This document shows, piece after piece, positions 33,212 to 42,250 of a stretch of DNA of 64,000 nucleotides. The DNA is from Faucicola mancuniensis (GTDB taxonomy: Bacteria; Pseudomonadota; Gammaproteobacteria; Pseudomonadales; Moraxellaceae), in the NCBI RefSeq assembly GCF_046523945.1, contig NZ_CP171363.1, positions 620,001 through 684,000 on the forward strand, written 5' to 3'. The notes beneath the pieces were generated by a model. It was not told the DNA's origin. It did no database searches and saw nothing but the letters and a program-made list of their open reading frames with translations. How positions within the stretch are numbered: position 1 is the stretch's first letter; the number at the start of each line of letters is the position of its first letter. The position numbers were made by a program, and so were the translations under genes.

Positions 33212-34756
33212 TTAAAAAGAATGGTTTTGTTTAAATGTTTCAATCGCTGTTTTAAAAGTATTAGCAATATCATCATTGTAGTTTGCCGTATCATCAATCT
33301 CTTGCATGAATGCACCATGTTGCTCACGCAAATAACGTAGCAAACCTTGCTCAAATGCACCAATTTTATTCACAGGGACATCTGCCAAGTAGCCTTCATT
33401 TGATGCAAAGATAACCGCAGCTTGTTCCGCAATTGACATTGGCGCATACTGATTTTGTTTCATCAATTCAGTCACACGCTGACCGTGGTCAAGCTGTTTA
33501 CGAGTGGCATCATCAAGGTCAGATGCAAACTGTGCAAACGCTGCCAACTCACGATACTGTGCTAAGGCTGTACGAATACCGCCTGATAGTTTTTTGATGA
33601 TTTTGGTTTGTGCTGCACCACCCACACGAGATACCGAAATACCCGCATTGACCGCAGGACGAATACCTGAGTTAAATAGGCTTGACTCTAAGAAAATCTG
33701 ACCATCAGTAATAGAAATTACGTTAGTTGGTACGAATGCAGAAACGTCACCTGCTTGGGTTTCAATGATTGGCAAGGCAGTCAATGAACCTGTTTTACCA
33801 GTTACCGCACCATTGGTGAATTTTTCCACATAGTCTGCATTCACACGAGAAGCACGCTCTAATAGACGTGAATGTAGATAGAATACGTCACCTGGATAGG
33901 CTTCACGTCCTGGTGGACGGCGTAATAGTAACGAGATTTGACGATAAGCAACCGCTTGTTTTGACAAGTCATCATAAATAATCAAAGCGTCTTCACCACG
34001 GTCACGGAAATACTCACCCATAGTACAACCAGAATAAGGGGCGATATACTGTAGTGATGCTGGCTCTGAAGCTGACGCAACAACCACTGTTGTATATTCT
34101 AATGCGCCTGTTTCTTCTAATTTACGTACCACGTTGGCAATGGTTGAACGTTTTTGACCAACCGCAACATAGATACATTTAATACCAGAGGCTTTTTGTG
34201 CAATGATTGCGTCAATCGCCATGGCAGTTTTACCAGTTTGACGGTCACCAATGATAAGCTCACGCTGACCACGTCCGATTGGAATCATGGTATCAACTGA
34301 TTTATAGCCTGTCATAACAGGTTCATCAACTGATTGACGGTCAATTACACCTGGTGCAATTTTTTCAACTTTATCAGTTAATTTTGCGTTAATAGGACCT
34401 TTACCATCAATTGGATTACCCAGTGCATCTACGACACGACCTAGCAATTCAGGACCGACTGGTACTTCTAAAATACGACCTGTACAATAGGCTTTTTGAC
34501 CTTCTTGTAGGTTTAAGTAGTCACCTAATACAACAGCACCAACTGAGTCTTGCTCAAGGTTTAATGCCATACCATAGATGCCACCTTCAAATTCAATCAT
34601 TTCGCCGTACATGGCATCTTCAAGACCATGAATCTGTACGATACCGTCAGACACCATAACAATAGTGCCTTCATTTTTTGCTGTGGCACCCGCAGTCAGG
34701 TCTTGAATTCGCTGCTTAATCAGATTACTGATTTCCGCTGGATTCAATTGTTGCAT
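33212..34756 (-). CDS. atpA: ATP synthase subunit alpha
   Basis: A 514-residue nucleotide-binding F1 subunit. The P-loop GDRQTGKTAM is at about residue 169, with the VDTMIPIGRGQRELIIG lead-in, ALIIYDDLSKQA, and the arginine-finger region SVSRVGGAAQ. The next gene, atpG, starts 124 bases downstream, a slightly wide gap for this operon. Confidence 0.98.
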   Translation of the reverse strand: MQQLNPAEISNLIKQRIQDLTAGATAKNEGTIVMVSDGIVQIHGLEDAMYGEMIEFEGGIYGMALNLEQDSVGAVVLGDYLNLQEGQKAYCTGRILEVPVGPELLGRVVDALGNPIDGKGPINAKLTDKVEKIAPGVIDRQSVDEPVMTGYKSVDTMIPIGRGQRELIIGDRQTGKTAMAIDAIIAQKASGIKCIYVAVGQKRSTIANVVRKLEETGALEYTTVVVASASEPASLQYIAPYSGCTMGEYFRDRGEDALIIYDDLSKQAVAYRQISLLLRRPPGREAYPGDVFYLHSRLLERASRVNADYVEKFTNGAVTGKTGSLTALPIIETQAGDVSAFVPTNVISITDGQIFLESSLFNSGIRPAVNAGISVSRVGGAAQTKIIKKLSGGIRTALAQYRELAAFAQFASDLDDATRKQLDHGQRVTELMKQNQYAPMSIAEQAAVIFASNEGYLADVPVNKIGAFEQGLLRYLREQHGAFMQEIDDTANYNDDIANTFKTAIETFKQNHSF

Positions 34757-34808
34757 TGCACTGTTTCCTTAAATTGATACTAACTATTTATTATTTAACA
34801 AAAAATAA

Positions 34809-35408
34809 TTAACTAATTAGCTGTGTTTTTAACTGTTTTAATTTGCCACGCACAGAATCATCAATCACTTTATCGCCAACTTTAATGGTAAGCCCACCAA
34901 TTAGGCTTGGGTCAACCTCAACCTGCAAAATGACTTCTGCATTTAATGAAGTTGATAAACGGTTTTCAAGTAAAAGCTCTTGTGCCTTTGTTAATGGAAA
35001 TGCCGATGTGACATAGGCATTGACTTCTTTGGCATCGGCTGCTTTTAACAAGCCAAAACGCTCGTGAATAAATGGTAATAACGCCAAACGTTCTTGCTCT
35101 GCAAGTTGGGTTAAATAATTTACGAACGCATTATCTGTTGGTTGACCACCCTCAATAGCCGTGCTTAATGCTTTAAAAACATTGTTGCTATCTTCAGGTG
35201 CAGTTTGATTGTATAAATCTGTTAAAGTGGTGACTTTGGCAGTAGCGGCAATTGCTGGATTATGTAAATATTCTGCAAATGCTTTATCACTAACGATGGC
35301 ATTCATAACGGCTAGATAGTCTTGCCATTCGCTGATAGCATGATGCTCTTTAGCATAGTCAAATGCTGCTTTTGCATACGGTCTTGCTAAGGTTGATAAA
35401 TCAGCCAT
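34809..35408 (-). CDS. atpH: ATP synthase subunit delta
   Basis: A 199-residue stator subunit linking F1 to the b dimer (STLARPYAKAAFDYA at the N-terminus; IGGLTIKVGDKVIDDSVRGK near the end). Two adjoining ATGs occur; the second (35408) has better spacing from GAGG. It follows atpF by about 25 bases. Confidence 0.95.
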   Translation of the reverse strand: MADLSTLARPYAKAAFDYAKEHHAISEWQDYLAVMNAIVSDKAFAEYLHNPAIAATAKVTTLTDLYNQTAPEDSNNVFKALSTAIEGGQPTDNAFVNYLTQLAEQERLALLPFIHERFGLLKAADAKEVNAYVTSAFPLTKAQELLLENRLSTSLNAEVILQVEVDPSLIGGLTIKVGDKVIDDSVRGKLKQLKTQLIS

Positions 35409-35433
35409 CATATCCTCACTATACTATTGCCAC

Positions 35434-35904
35434 TTATAATTTGGTCGCCAATTGGTTTAACATATTAGCATGTACTTCTGGATTGACCTTTTCTTGCAAA
35501 ATTTTCTCAGCACCAAGTACAGAAAGTTCGGCAACTTGTGCACGAAGGCTTTCACGGGCTTTGTTAATTTCTTGGTCAATTGCATCACGAGCTTGTTGGC
35601 GAATACGCTCACCTTCGGCTTGTGCTTGTAATTTTGCATCTTCAATCATTTGATTAGCACTTTTATTCGCTTGGTCAATGAGTGAAGCTGCTTTTGCTTT
35701 TGCGGCTGCTAGCTCTTTATCAGCAGTTTCAGTCGCACTTGCCAAATCGGCTTTCGCTTTTTCGGCAGCATTTAAGCCATCTGCAATTTTGCGTTGGCGG
35801 TCTGAAATGGCGGCAACCAATGGTGACCATACAAACTTCATGCAAAATATCACAAAAATAGCAAATGCAATTGATTGTCCAATTAGGGTTGCATTGATAT
35901 TCAC
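35434..35904 (-). CDS. atpF: ATP synthase subunit b
   Basis: A 156-residue peripheral stalk subunit. One N-terminal membrane helix (IGQSIAFAIFVIFCMKFVW) precedes a long Ala/Lys/Glu-rich coiled coil that dimerises and reaches delta. The length matches E. coli AtpF. Confidence 0.96.
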   Translation of the reverse strand: MNINATLIGQSIAFAIFVIFCMKFVWSPLVAAISDRQRKIADGLNAAEKAKADLASATETADKELAAAKAKAASLIDQANKSANQMIEDAKLQAQAEGERIRQQARDAIDQEINKARESLRAQVAELSVLGAEKILQEKVNPEVHANMLNQLATKL

Positions 35905-35985
35905 TTCAGAATCCCTCGTTAATTAAGTTTCTTCTATCCTCGTTCACAGCAAAATACTGTGAACGGTGTACTGATAGCCTACCTA

Positions 35986-36234
35986 TTAACCAGCTAATGG
36001 ATTAGCGAATAACAATAACATCGCAATACCAACACCAATCATTGGTACAGCATCAAGAAGACCCGCTACGATGAACATACGAGTTTGTAGTTGTGAGCCT
36101 AATTCTGGTTGACGAGCAACACCTTCTAGGAATTTGCCACCTAAGATAGCAAAGCCAATACCTGTGCCTAATGCACCTAAACCAATAAGCAATGCCACTG
36201 CGATAACGGTCATACTTGCTAATTCTGGGTTCAT
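35986..36234 (-). CDS. atpE: ATP synthase subunit c
   Basis: An 82-residue proteolipid forming the rotor ring. Two membrane helices surround the polar loop ARQPE. The proton-binding carboxylate is the Asp in GLLDAVPMIG, and the GLGALGTGIG glycine motif lines helix 1. Asp indicates a proton-type ring, with no obvious sodium ligands. Confidence 0.96.
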   Translation of the reverse strand: MNPELASMTVIAVALLIGLGALGTGIGFAILGGKFLEGVARQPELGSQLQTRMFIVAGLLDAVPMIGVGIAMLLLFANPLAG

Positions 36235-36257
36235 CTAAATATCCTCATTGTTAAAAA

Positions 36258-37130
36258 TTAATGTTCAGTTTGTGACGCAAGACTAAGATATACAATTGTT
36301 AGCATCATAAAAACGAACGCTTGCAAAGTGATTACTAAAATGTGGAAGATAGCCCACGGTACTGATAACACCCATTGAATCCAAAATGGCATTAGGGCGA
36401 TTAATACAAAAATCAACTCACCTGCATACATATTACCAAATAGTCGTAAACCTAATGAAATTGGTTTTGCAATTAGGGTTACAAATTCTAAGATAAAATT
36501 AACAGGAATTAAAATAATTTTTGCAATCGGATTTTTTGCACTAAATGGGTGTAGTGTTAATTCACCAATAAAGCCACCAAATCCTTTTTCTTTAATACTA
36601 TAAAAAATAATAAGTGCAAATACAGAAAATGACATACCAAGCGTTACGTTTGGGTCAGTACTTGGTACAATTTTCATATATACATGGTGCGGGTCATGCC
36701 CCATTGCAGCACCAATTTTTTGTGCAAGAACTGGGATATAATCAATTGGGATTAAATCCATTAAGTTCATTAAGAAAATCCACACAAAAATAGTCAATGC
36801 CAATGGTGCGATAAGTTTTGACGTACCATGATAGGTATCACGAACATTGCTATCTGCAAATTCTACAATTAATTCAATAAAGGCTTGTAGTTTTGTTGGT
36901 ACACCTGACGTTGCTTTTTTGGCAACCATCGCAAATAATGCACAAAAGAAAATACCAAGCCCAATTGACCATAACATAGAATCTAAATGAATGGCGTTAA
37001 AACCCATTGCGGTTGCTTCTGCTTGTGTTTCTGCAACTTTCCACCCAAGCTCTGGGTGATGACCAAATGTCCAATTGGTCAAATGGTGCTGAATATACTC
37101 ATTGGAAGTAATTTCGTGTGCGTCTGCCAT
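36258..37130 (-). CDS. atpB: ATP synthase subunit a
   Basis: A 290-residue membrane stator subunit with the proton half-channels. It carries the essential arginine in SLGLRLFGNMYAGELIF and the closing helix LQAFVFMMLTIVYLSLA. Several membrane helices are clear. It follows atpI after ~280 bases of AT-rich DNA (37131-37413), which probably contains the main atp promoter but in which no strong hexamers stand out. Confidence 0.96.
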   Translation of the reverse strand: MADAHEITSNEYIQHHLTNWTFGHHPELGWKVAETQAEATAMGFNAIHLDSMLWSIGLGIFFCALFAMVAKKATSGVPTKLQAFIELIVEFADSNVRDTYHGTSKLIAPLALTIFVWIFLMNLMDLIPIDYIPVLAQKIGAAMGHDPHHVYMKIVPSTDPNVTLGMSFSVFALIIFYSIKEKGFGGFIGELTLHPFSAKNPIAKIILIPVNFILEFVTLIAKPISLGLRLFGNMYAGELIFVLIALMPFWIQWVLSVPWAIFHILVITLQAFVFMMLTIVYLSLASQTEH

Positions 37131-37413
37131 AATCTTAACTTCTATCTATATTGAGTCAATAAAAAATTGAGTGGGGTTTATTTGTTAAAAATGAACCCGT
37201 TTTAAAAACCCTGTCTATATTAATGCAAATGTTACCTTTTTGTAAAGTTTATTTTTGACAAAATTGCATTTTTTTTTGCTTTTTTACAATATTTATTAAA
37301 ATTTATCGGTAAATAGCTAAAAAAATCTATTTTTAGGTATTTTTTGAGCATTTTTTGCAATAAAAATCCGATATTAATTCAAGGTGTTTTGGATAAAAAT
37401 CTGCAATATATGT

Positions 37414-37881
37414 TTACATTTGTAAGCGATTTTTGGCAATCAATATCATATAACTGATTTGCACCACAATATAACCAAAAAATACCCATACTGCCTGTAA
37501 GGGTTTTAAAAAAATAAAAATACAAGCAAAACCAACAAAGGTTATCAGCCATTTTATCATGGTGGCTTGGTACATTTTGTGGACGATTTGACGTTGGTAT
37601 TTTGCTCCTGTGATACTTAGGGATATTTTGGCAAAAATGAGTTGTCCAAGCCACGCCAATATCGCCCCAGCGAGCAGATTTTTGCTGATGACAAAATGTT
37701 CGGTGTGATAGATTTTATCCAACGCCACGCCGACAAATACCAAAGCAAAGACTATCCACGATTGTTTGCTGATGGTTTTTTGGATTTTTTGGAGATTAAA
37801 GGGTTTGGCAGGCTTTGACATAGTTTGGTTGAAAAATGCTGTATATCGCCTTATTATAGTGTGTGAGTGGGTTTGGTGCAA
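37414..37881 (-). CDS. atpI: ATP synthase assembly protein AtpI
   Basis: A 155-residue membrane protein with four hydrophobic segments (WIVFALVFVGVALDKI; LAGAILAWLGQLIFAK; LITFVGFACIFIFL; VFFGYIVVQISYMIL). Size and position before atpB fit AtpI, which helps assemble the c-ring and supplies Mg2+. The sequence is weakly conserved in this family, so the name rests largely on position. Confidence 0.75.
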   Translation of the reverse strand: MHQTHSHTIIRRYTAFFNQTMSKPAKPFNLQKIQKTISKQSWIVFALVFVGVALDKIYHTEHFVISKNLLAGAILAWLGQLIFAKISLSITGAKYQRQIVHKMYQATMIKWLITFVGFACIFIFLKPLQAVWVFFGYIVVQISYMILIAKNRLQM

Positions 37882-37929
37882 GTTGTGCCTTTTGATGTTT
37901 TTTTATTTTTTATGTGTGGGTGAAAATTG

Positions 37930-38430
37930 ATGATGAAACACAGTGATTTTTCGGTGCATTCTGCCAGTTGTCAGCATTGCCATGAGCCAAGTAGTATTGA
38001 GCGGTTAGTGCAGTCTGCCAAAGATAGCTGTACGGCTCAAGGTGTGCGTTTTACGCCATTGCGTGAGCAAGTGTATCGCCTGATTTTGCAGGCGGTTGTG
38101 CCGATTGGGGCGTATGACTTGATGGCAAAGTTGCAACAAATTTCGGACAAAAATATCGCACCGCCAACGGTGTATCGCAGTTTGGATTTTTTGTTGGAAC
38201 AAGGGTTTATTCATCAACTCAACTCCACCAAAGCGTTTTTTGCCTGTTATCAGCCTGATGGCAAACATACCGCCACGTTTTTGATGTGCCAACAATGTGG
38301 CGATGTGCAAGAATTTAATTCACAAATTTTGGCAGAAACGTTGGCAGATGTTGCCACACAGTCACAATTTTTGGTAAAATCCAGCGTCATTGAATTGGCA
38401 GGTATTTGTCAAAAATGTCAAAATTTGTAG
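37930..38430 (+). CDS. Fur-family regulator, Zur-like
   Basis: A 166-residue metal-sensing repressor. It has an N-terminal winged helix (GVRFTPLREQVYRLI; PPTVYRSLDFLLEQGFIHQL) and a dimerisation domain with the structural zinc pair CQQCG and CQKC near the end, plus FACYQPDGKHTATFLMC. The HTATFLMC block and the C-terminal CQKC favour Zur over Fur. An extra CQHCHE motif near the N-terminus is unusual. ATG 37930 or 37933 is the probable start, since a TTG at 37927 precedes them. It is divergent from atpI. Confidence 0.8.
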   Translation: MMKHSDFSVHSASCQHCHEPSSIERLVQSAKDSCTAQGVRFTPLREQVYRLILQAVVPIGAYDLMAKLQQISDKNIAPPTVYRSLDFLLEQGFIHQLNSTKAFFACYQPDGKHTATFLMCQQCGDVQEFNSQILAETLADVATQSQFLVKSSVIELAGICQKCQNL

Positions 38431-38605
38431 GTTATTTATTTTTTTAAATGATGTATTTTTATAAATTTACTTGACCTAAACAATTTTATAGGTAAAATTT
38501 GCGTCTTTGTTTTTTGAACAATTTTTTTTAGACAAAATTTCACCTTCATTCAAGAATTTTATGTTTGAATCCGCTAACCTTTCAACTGTTTGATAGTTGG
38601 TTTTT

Positions 38606-39433
38606 ATGGCTTCACAACTTTTACCCACGCCCAGCAAAAATCCCGATTTTGTACAGATTGTACAAATCAGTGATTTACATTTGTTTGACAATCCACATGA
38701 ACGCTATAACGGCATTGACACAAAAGCCAGTCTTGACAAAGTGATGGCATTGGTGCAAAAGGATTTTTCCCACGCCGATTTGTTGGCGGTAACAGGCGAT
38801 TTGTTACAAAATCCGAACGAGCAAAATTATACCGAAATTTTTGATTATTTTGATAAATGTGGCTTGCCGTACGTGGCGATTGCGGGCAATCATGATGTTA
38901 CGATGGAGTTGGACGCACATTTGCCATTTTTTCAACGCCGTCATGTCGGTTTAAAAGCGGACAATCGTTTAAAAAATTGTTATAAAATTGACAGCGATGT
39001 TTGGCAAATTATTTTTTTGGATTCCAGTCATCAAGGGCATATTTCAGGTTTTTTTAATCAAAATACTTTAGATTGGTTGGCAAATACGTTACAAAATTCC
39101 AATAAACCTTGTGTGATTTTTTGTCATCACCCCATGTTTAAAGTTAATTCGGCATGGATTGACCATCATCGTTTAAAAAATGCCGATGATTTTTGGCAAA
39201 CCGTTGCACCATTTTGTAATAAAATTCAAGGTATTTTTGTCGGTCATGTGCATCAAGATTTTAGCAGTGTGATTGATGGCGTGCCTGTGTCCACTTGCCC
39301 TGCGACCAGTGCCCAGTTTAAGCCATTGTGCGATGATTATGCGATTGATGATGTGCCTGCGGGGTTACGTTGGATAACATTATATAACAATGGTACACTT
39401 GAAACGGGTGTCAAAAGAATAGACGCTATGTAG
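38606..39433 (+). CDS. cpdA: 3',5'-cyclic AMP phosphodiesterase, CpdA-like
   Basis: A 275-residue calcineurin-like metallophosphoesterase. Metal-binding motifs appear in order: QISDLHL, TGDLLQN, AGNHDVT, CHHPMF and GHVHQDF. The length and closing sequence (VSTCPATSAQFKP) match CpdA. ATG 38606 is chosen, with only a weak ribosome binding site. It should lower cAMP and so affect CRP/Vfr-type regulation. Confidence 0.85.
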   Translation: MASQLLPTPSKNPDFVQIVQISDLHLFDNPHERYNGIDTKASLDKVMALVQKDFSHADLLAVTGDLLQNPNEQNYTEIFDYFDKCGLPYVAIAGNHDVTMELDAHLPFFQRRHVGLKADNRLKNCYKIDSDVWQIIFLDSSHQGHISGFFNQNTLDWLANTLQNSNKPCVIFCHHPMFKVNSAWIDHHRLKNADDFWQTVAPFCNKIQGIFVGHVHQDFSSVIDGVPVSTCPATSAQFKPLCDDYAIDDVPAGLRWITLYNNGTLETGVKRIDAM

Positions 39434-39477
39434 CGTTTTTTGAAACAACCCCAACATTTTTTTGATGTTTGGGGTTG
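39423..39477 (+). terminator. Two hairpins between cpdA and dksA
   Basis: ACGCTA-TG-TAGCGT followed by a T-run (39423-39441) overlaps the cpdA stop codon and looks like its terminator. A second, longer inverted repeat CAACCCCAACAT / ATGTTTGGGGTTG follows at 39446-39477. Confidence 0.7.
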
Positions 39478-39594
39478 AAATTTTTGGTGTTATCCCCATT
39501 CTTACGGGCAATTTGTGCAATAAAAAATTTTGATTAAAAATGTGATGGATTTTTAATCGGATTTTGTAAAGCAAAGATTTTAGAGGAATTTAGC

Positions 39595-40029
39595 ATGGCA
39601 AAACAAATTGACAATAATTTTAGTTTTACCCCTTACCAAATGACGGACGGTGAGGAATACATGAATGAGGCACAACTTCAGCACTTTACCAAAATTTTGA
39701 CCGATTGGAAAGAACAATTGTTGGCAGAAGCGGAATCAACCAAATCGTATATCCAAGACGAATCAACGGCAATGCCTGATATTAACGACCGTGCGACCCA
39801 AGAAGAAGAGTTTGCCCTAGCCTTACGTACCAGAGACCGTGAGCGTAAATTGATTCGAAAAATTGAAAAATCGCTTGCCGAAATTGAAAGTGGTGATTAT
39901 GGTTTTTGTGAAACTTGTGGCGTGGAAATTGGTTTACGCCGTTTGGAAGCTCGCCCAACAGCAACGCAATGTATTGACTGCAAAACTTTGTCCGAAATCA
40001 AAGAAAAACAGGCTTGGGGACACGCTTAA
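39595..40029 (+). CDS. dksA: RNA polymerase-binding regulator DksA
   Basis: A 144-residue coiled-coil regulator that enters the RNA polymerase secondary channel and works with ppGpp. The coiled-coil tip has DINDRATQEEEFALALRTRDRE with the conserved acidic DxxDxA-type pair, and the zinc finger is CETCG ... CIDC. AGAGGAA lies before ATG 39595. It is followed by gluQ, the standard pairing in gammaproteobacteria. Confidence 0.96.
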   Translation: MAKQIDNNFSFTPYQMTDGEEYMNEAQLQHFTKILTDWKEQLLAEAESTKSYIQDESTAMPDINDRATQEEEFALALRTRDRERKLIRKIEKSLAEIESGDYGFCETCGVEIGLRRLEARPTATQCIDCKTLSEIKEKQAWGHA

Positions 40030-40063
40030 GCGATTGTTTTAACAGCTTTTTTTAAGGTTTTAA

Positions 40064-40990
40064 ATGTCTATTGTTGGGCGTTTTGCCCCTTCTCCAACTG
40101 GCAATCTGCATATTGGCTCGCTCATTACCGCAGTTGCTAGTTTTTGTATTGCCAAACGACAAAACGGCAGTTGGCTCGTTCGCATGGAAGATGTGGACGA
40201 AGAACGCTGTAAAACCGCCTTTAGCGACCAAATTTTGACCGATTTGACACGGCTGGGACTGCATTGGGACGGCGAAATTTATTACCAATCACAAAACCTT
40301 GAACGTTATCACACCATTTTGGACAATCAATTGCAACATGTTAGCTATGGTTGCGACTGTAGCCGAAAATCCATTCAAACTTTTTTACAAAAAAATAATC
40401 TTGTTGAAAATTCCATTTATCCAAAAATCTGTGAACACAAACAGTTAAGCCGACACAATGCCATTCGCCTTGTCATGCCTGATAAAAGGGTGGAATTTTT
40501 GGATAAATTGCAAGGCAATATTGTGGGAAATCCACAACAAGAACATGGCGATATCGTGGTTCGCCGAAAGGCAATGCCCAATAGCACACAAAATCCCAAA
40601 GGCATGATAAATTATATGCTCGCTGTGGTGGTTGATGATATCGCTCAAGGGGTGAACCAAATTGTGCGTGGTTTGGATATTTTACCTTTAACTACGGCTC
40701 AATTGGTTATTTATGATTATTTAATAATACCACGTGTGCAAGATTATTATCATTTGCCAATTTTGGTGAATGACAAGGGGCAAAAGCTGTCAAAACAAAC
40801 GCTTGCCGAGCCGATTTGTGATTATAAACCACAAGATTTGTTGGCGTTGGCATTGCGTTTTTTGGGGCAAGCACCTGTGGATAAAGACAAGCCTGAAGTG
40901 ATGTTACAACAGGCGATTTGTCAATGGGATAGTACGCCCTTAATCGGACAAAAACAGATGTTTTGTCCGCGATTAAATAGTTTTTTTTAA
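40064..40990 (+). CDS. gluQ: Glutamyl-Q tRNA(Asp) synthetase
   Basis: A 308-residue paralogue of the GluRS catalytic domain that attaches glutamate to queuosine of tRNA-Asp. It has GRFAPSPTGNLHIGSL (HIGH), the CDC...C zinc-site region (YGCDCSRK), and KLSKQ as the KMSKS equivalent. The anticodon-binding domain of GluRS is missing, as expected. Located 34 bases after dksA; convergent with ftsW. Confidence 0.95.
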   Translation: MSIVGRFAPSPTGNLHIGSLITAVASFCIAKRQNGSWLVRMEDVDEERCKTAFSDQILTDLTRLGLHWDGEIYYQSQNLERYHTILDNQLQHVSYGCDCSRKSIQTFLQKNNLVENSIYPKICEHKQLSRHNAIRLVMPDKRVEFLDKLQGNIVGNPQQEHGDIVVRRKAMPNSTQNPKGMINYMLAVVVDDIAQGVNQIVRGLDILPLTTAQLVIYDYLIIPRVQDYYHLPILVNDKGQKLSKQTLAEPICDYKPQDLLALALRFLGQAPVDKDKPEVMLQQAICQWDSTPLIGQKQMFCPRLNSFF

Positions 40991-41005
40991 TAATTTGTTT
41001 AAAAA

Positions 41006-42196
41006 TCAATAATAACGAGAATCCGATGGGGCGATTTTTGGACTGTCTTTCATAACTCTTAACAACACGCCCATCATCATCAGATTAATCACCATAGACG
41101 AACCACCAAAACTAAAAAATGGCATAGTTAAGCCTTTGGTCGGCAATAAGCCCATCGTCATGCCTGCATTGATAAACACTTGTCCAAAAAACAACACCCC
41201 TACCCCAAAGGCAAAATAACTTAAGCGACCCTGACGGCGTTTTAACGTGTCATAACTGACTTTCATAATAACCCAAATCATGATGATTTCTAATATCAAC
41301 AAAAAACTGACCCCAAAAAAGCCCAACTCTTCGCCTGTGATTGCCAACAAAAAATCGGTGTGAGCTTCGGGCAAATGCGATAGTTTTTGGATACTTTCGC
41401 CATAGCCCACGCCTGTCCATTCGCCACGAGCAAACGCCACAATACTGCGTCCTAGCTGATAATCAGTATCTCGCAAGTCATCAAATGGGTCTAAAAAAGA
41501 TGTAACTCGGCGAATACGATAGCTTGCCATCGTGATTGCCAATACCGTTGCAGTTGCCAACATACCTGCCAATGCCATAACCAACCGCATGGGCAACCCT
41601 GCCACAAAAATCATCGCCGCAACCGTTCCCACAATCATCACCACCGAACCAAAGTCAGGCTGTAACATGATGGCAAATACCATAATCGTCAAAATCCCTG
41701 CCAAACGAAAAAATCCTTTCATCTGATAACGTACTTCATCAACACGGCGTACCAAAAAATCTGCAGCAAACAAAATCATAGCAAATTTGGCTAATTCGGC
41801 AGGTTGAAAATTGGCAAAACCCAACTCAATCCAACGCTTACTACCATTAATAAACGTACCACCAATCACCGTGTATAAAATCATCACCAAACTCACAAGC
41901 ATTAGCACGAATGCCGTATCAGTACGAAACAATCGGCGTAACGGCACAAAATACATCAACGTACCTAAACCTAGCCCAAGCAAAATATAAATTGCTTGGC
42001 TATAAAAAAAACGAAATTCATTTAAATTTTTGGTCTGTGCAAAAGGAATAGATGCCGATGCCACCATCAGCAAACTCATCACCAAAATCATACCGACACA
42101 AGTCATTAACGTTGATGATAATGACGGCAACCAGCGAGAATAACTGCTTTGTTTTGTGCCTTGCTTTGTGCTACTTGATGTCGTCTGTACTGGCAT
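41006..42196 (-). CDS. ftsW: Peptidoglycan glycosyltransferase FtsW
   Basis: A 396-residue SEDS-family membrane enzyme that polymerises septal peptidoglycan with its partner FtsI. About ten membrane helices are visible. Family motifs include SKRWIELGFANFQPAELAKF and the catalytic Asp loop LPEAHTDFLLAITGEELG, then GLLPTKGLTMPFFSFGGSS. It follows murD after 55 bases on the same strand, part of the usual division/cell-wall grouping. Confidence 0.95.
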   Translation of the reverse strand: MPVQTTSSSTKQGTKQSSYSRWLPSLSSTLMTCVGMILVMSLLMVASASIPFAQTKNLNEFRFFYSQAIYILLGLGLGTLMYFVPLRRLFRTDTAFVLMLVSLVMILYTVIGGTFINGSKRWIELGFANFQPAELAKFAMILFAADFLVRRVDEVRYQMKGFFRLAGILTIMVFAIMLQPDFGSVVMIVGTVAAMIFVAGLPMRLVMALAGMLATATVLAITMASYRIRRVTSFLDPFDDLRDTDYQLGRSIVAFARGEWTGVGYGESIQKLSHLPEAHTDFLLAITGEELGFFGVSFLLILEIIMIWVIMKVSYDTLKRRQGRLSYFAFGVGVLFFGQVFINAGMTMGLLPTKGLTMPFFSFGGSSMVINLMMMGVLLRVMKDSPKIAPSDSRYY

Positions 42197-42250
42197 AACC
42201 CAACCTAAATAAATATCAATAAAAAACTATAAAAATCAATCAATTAAACG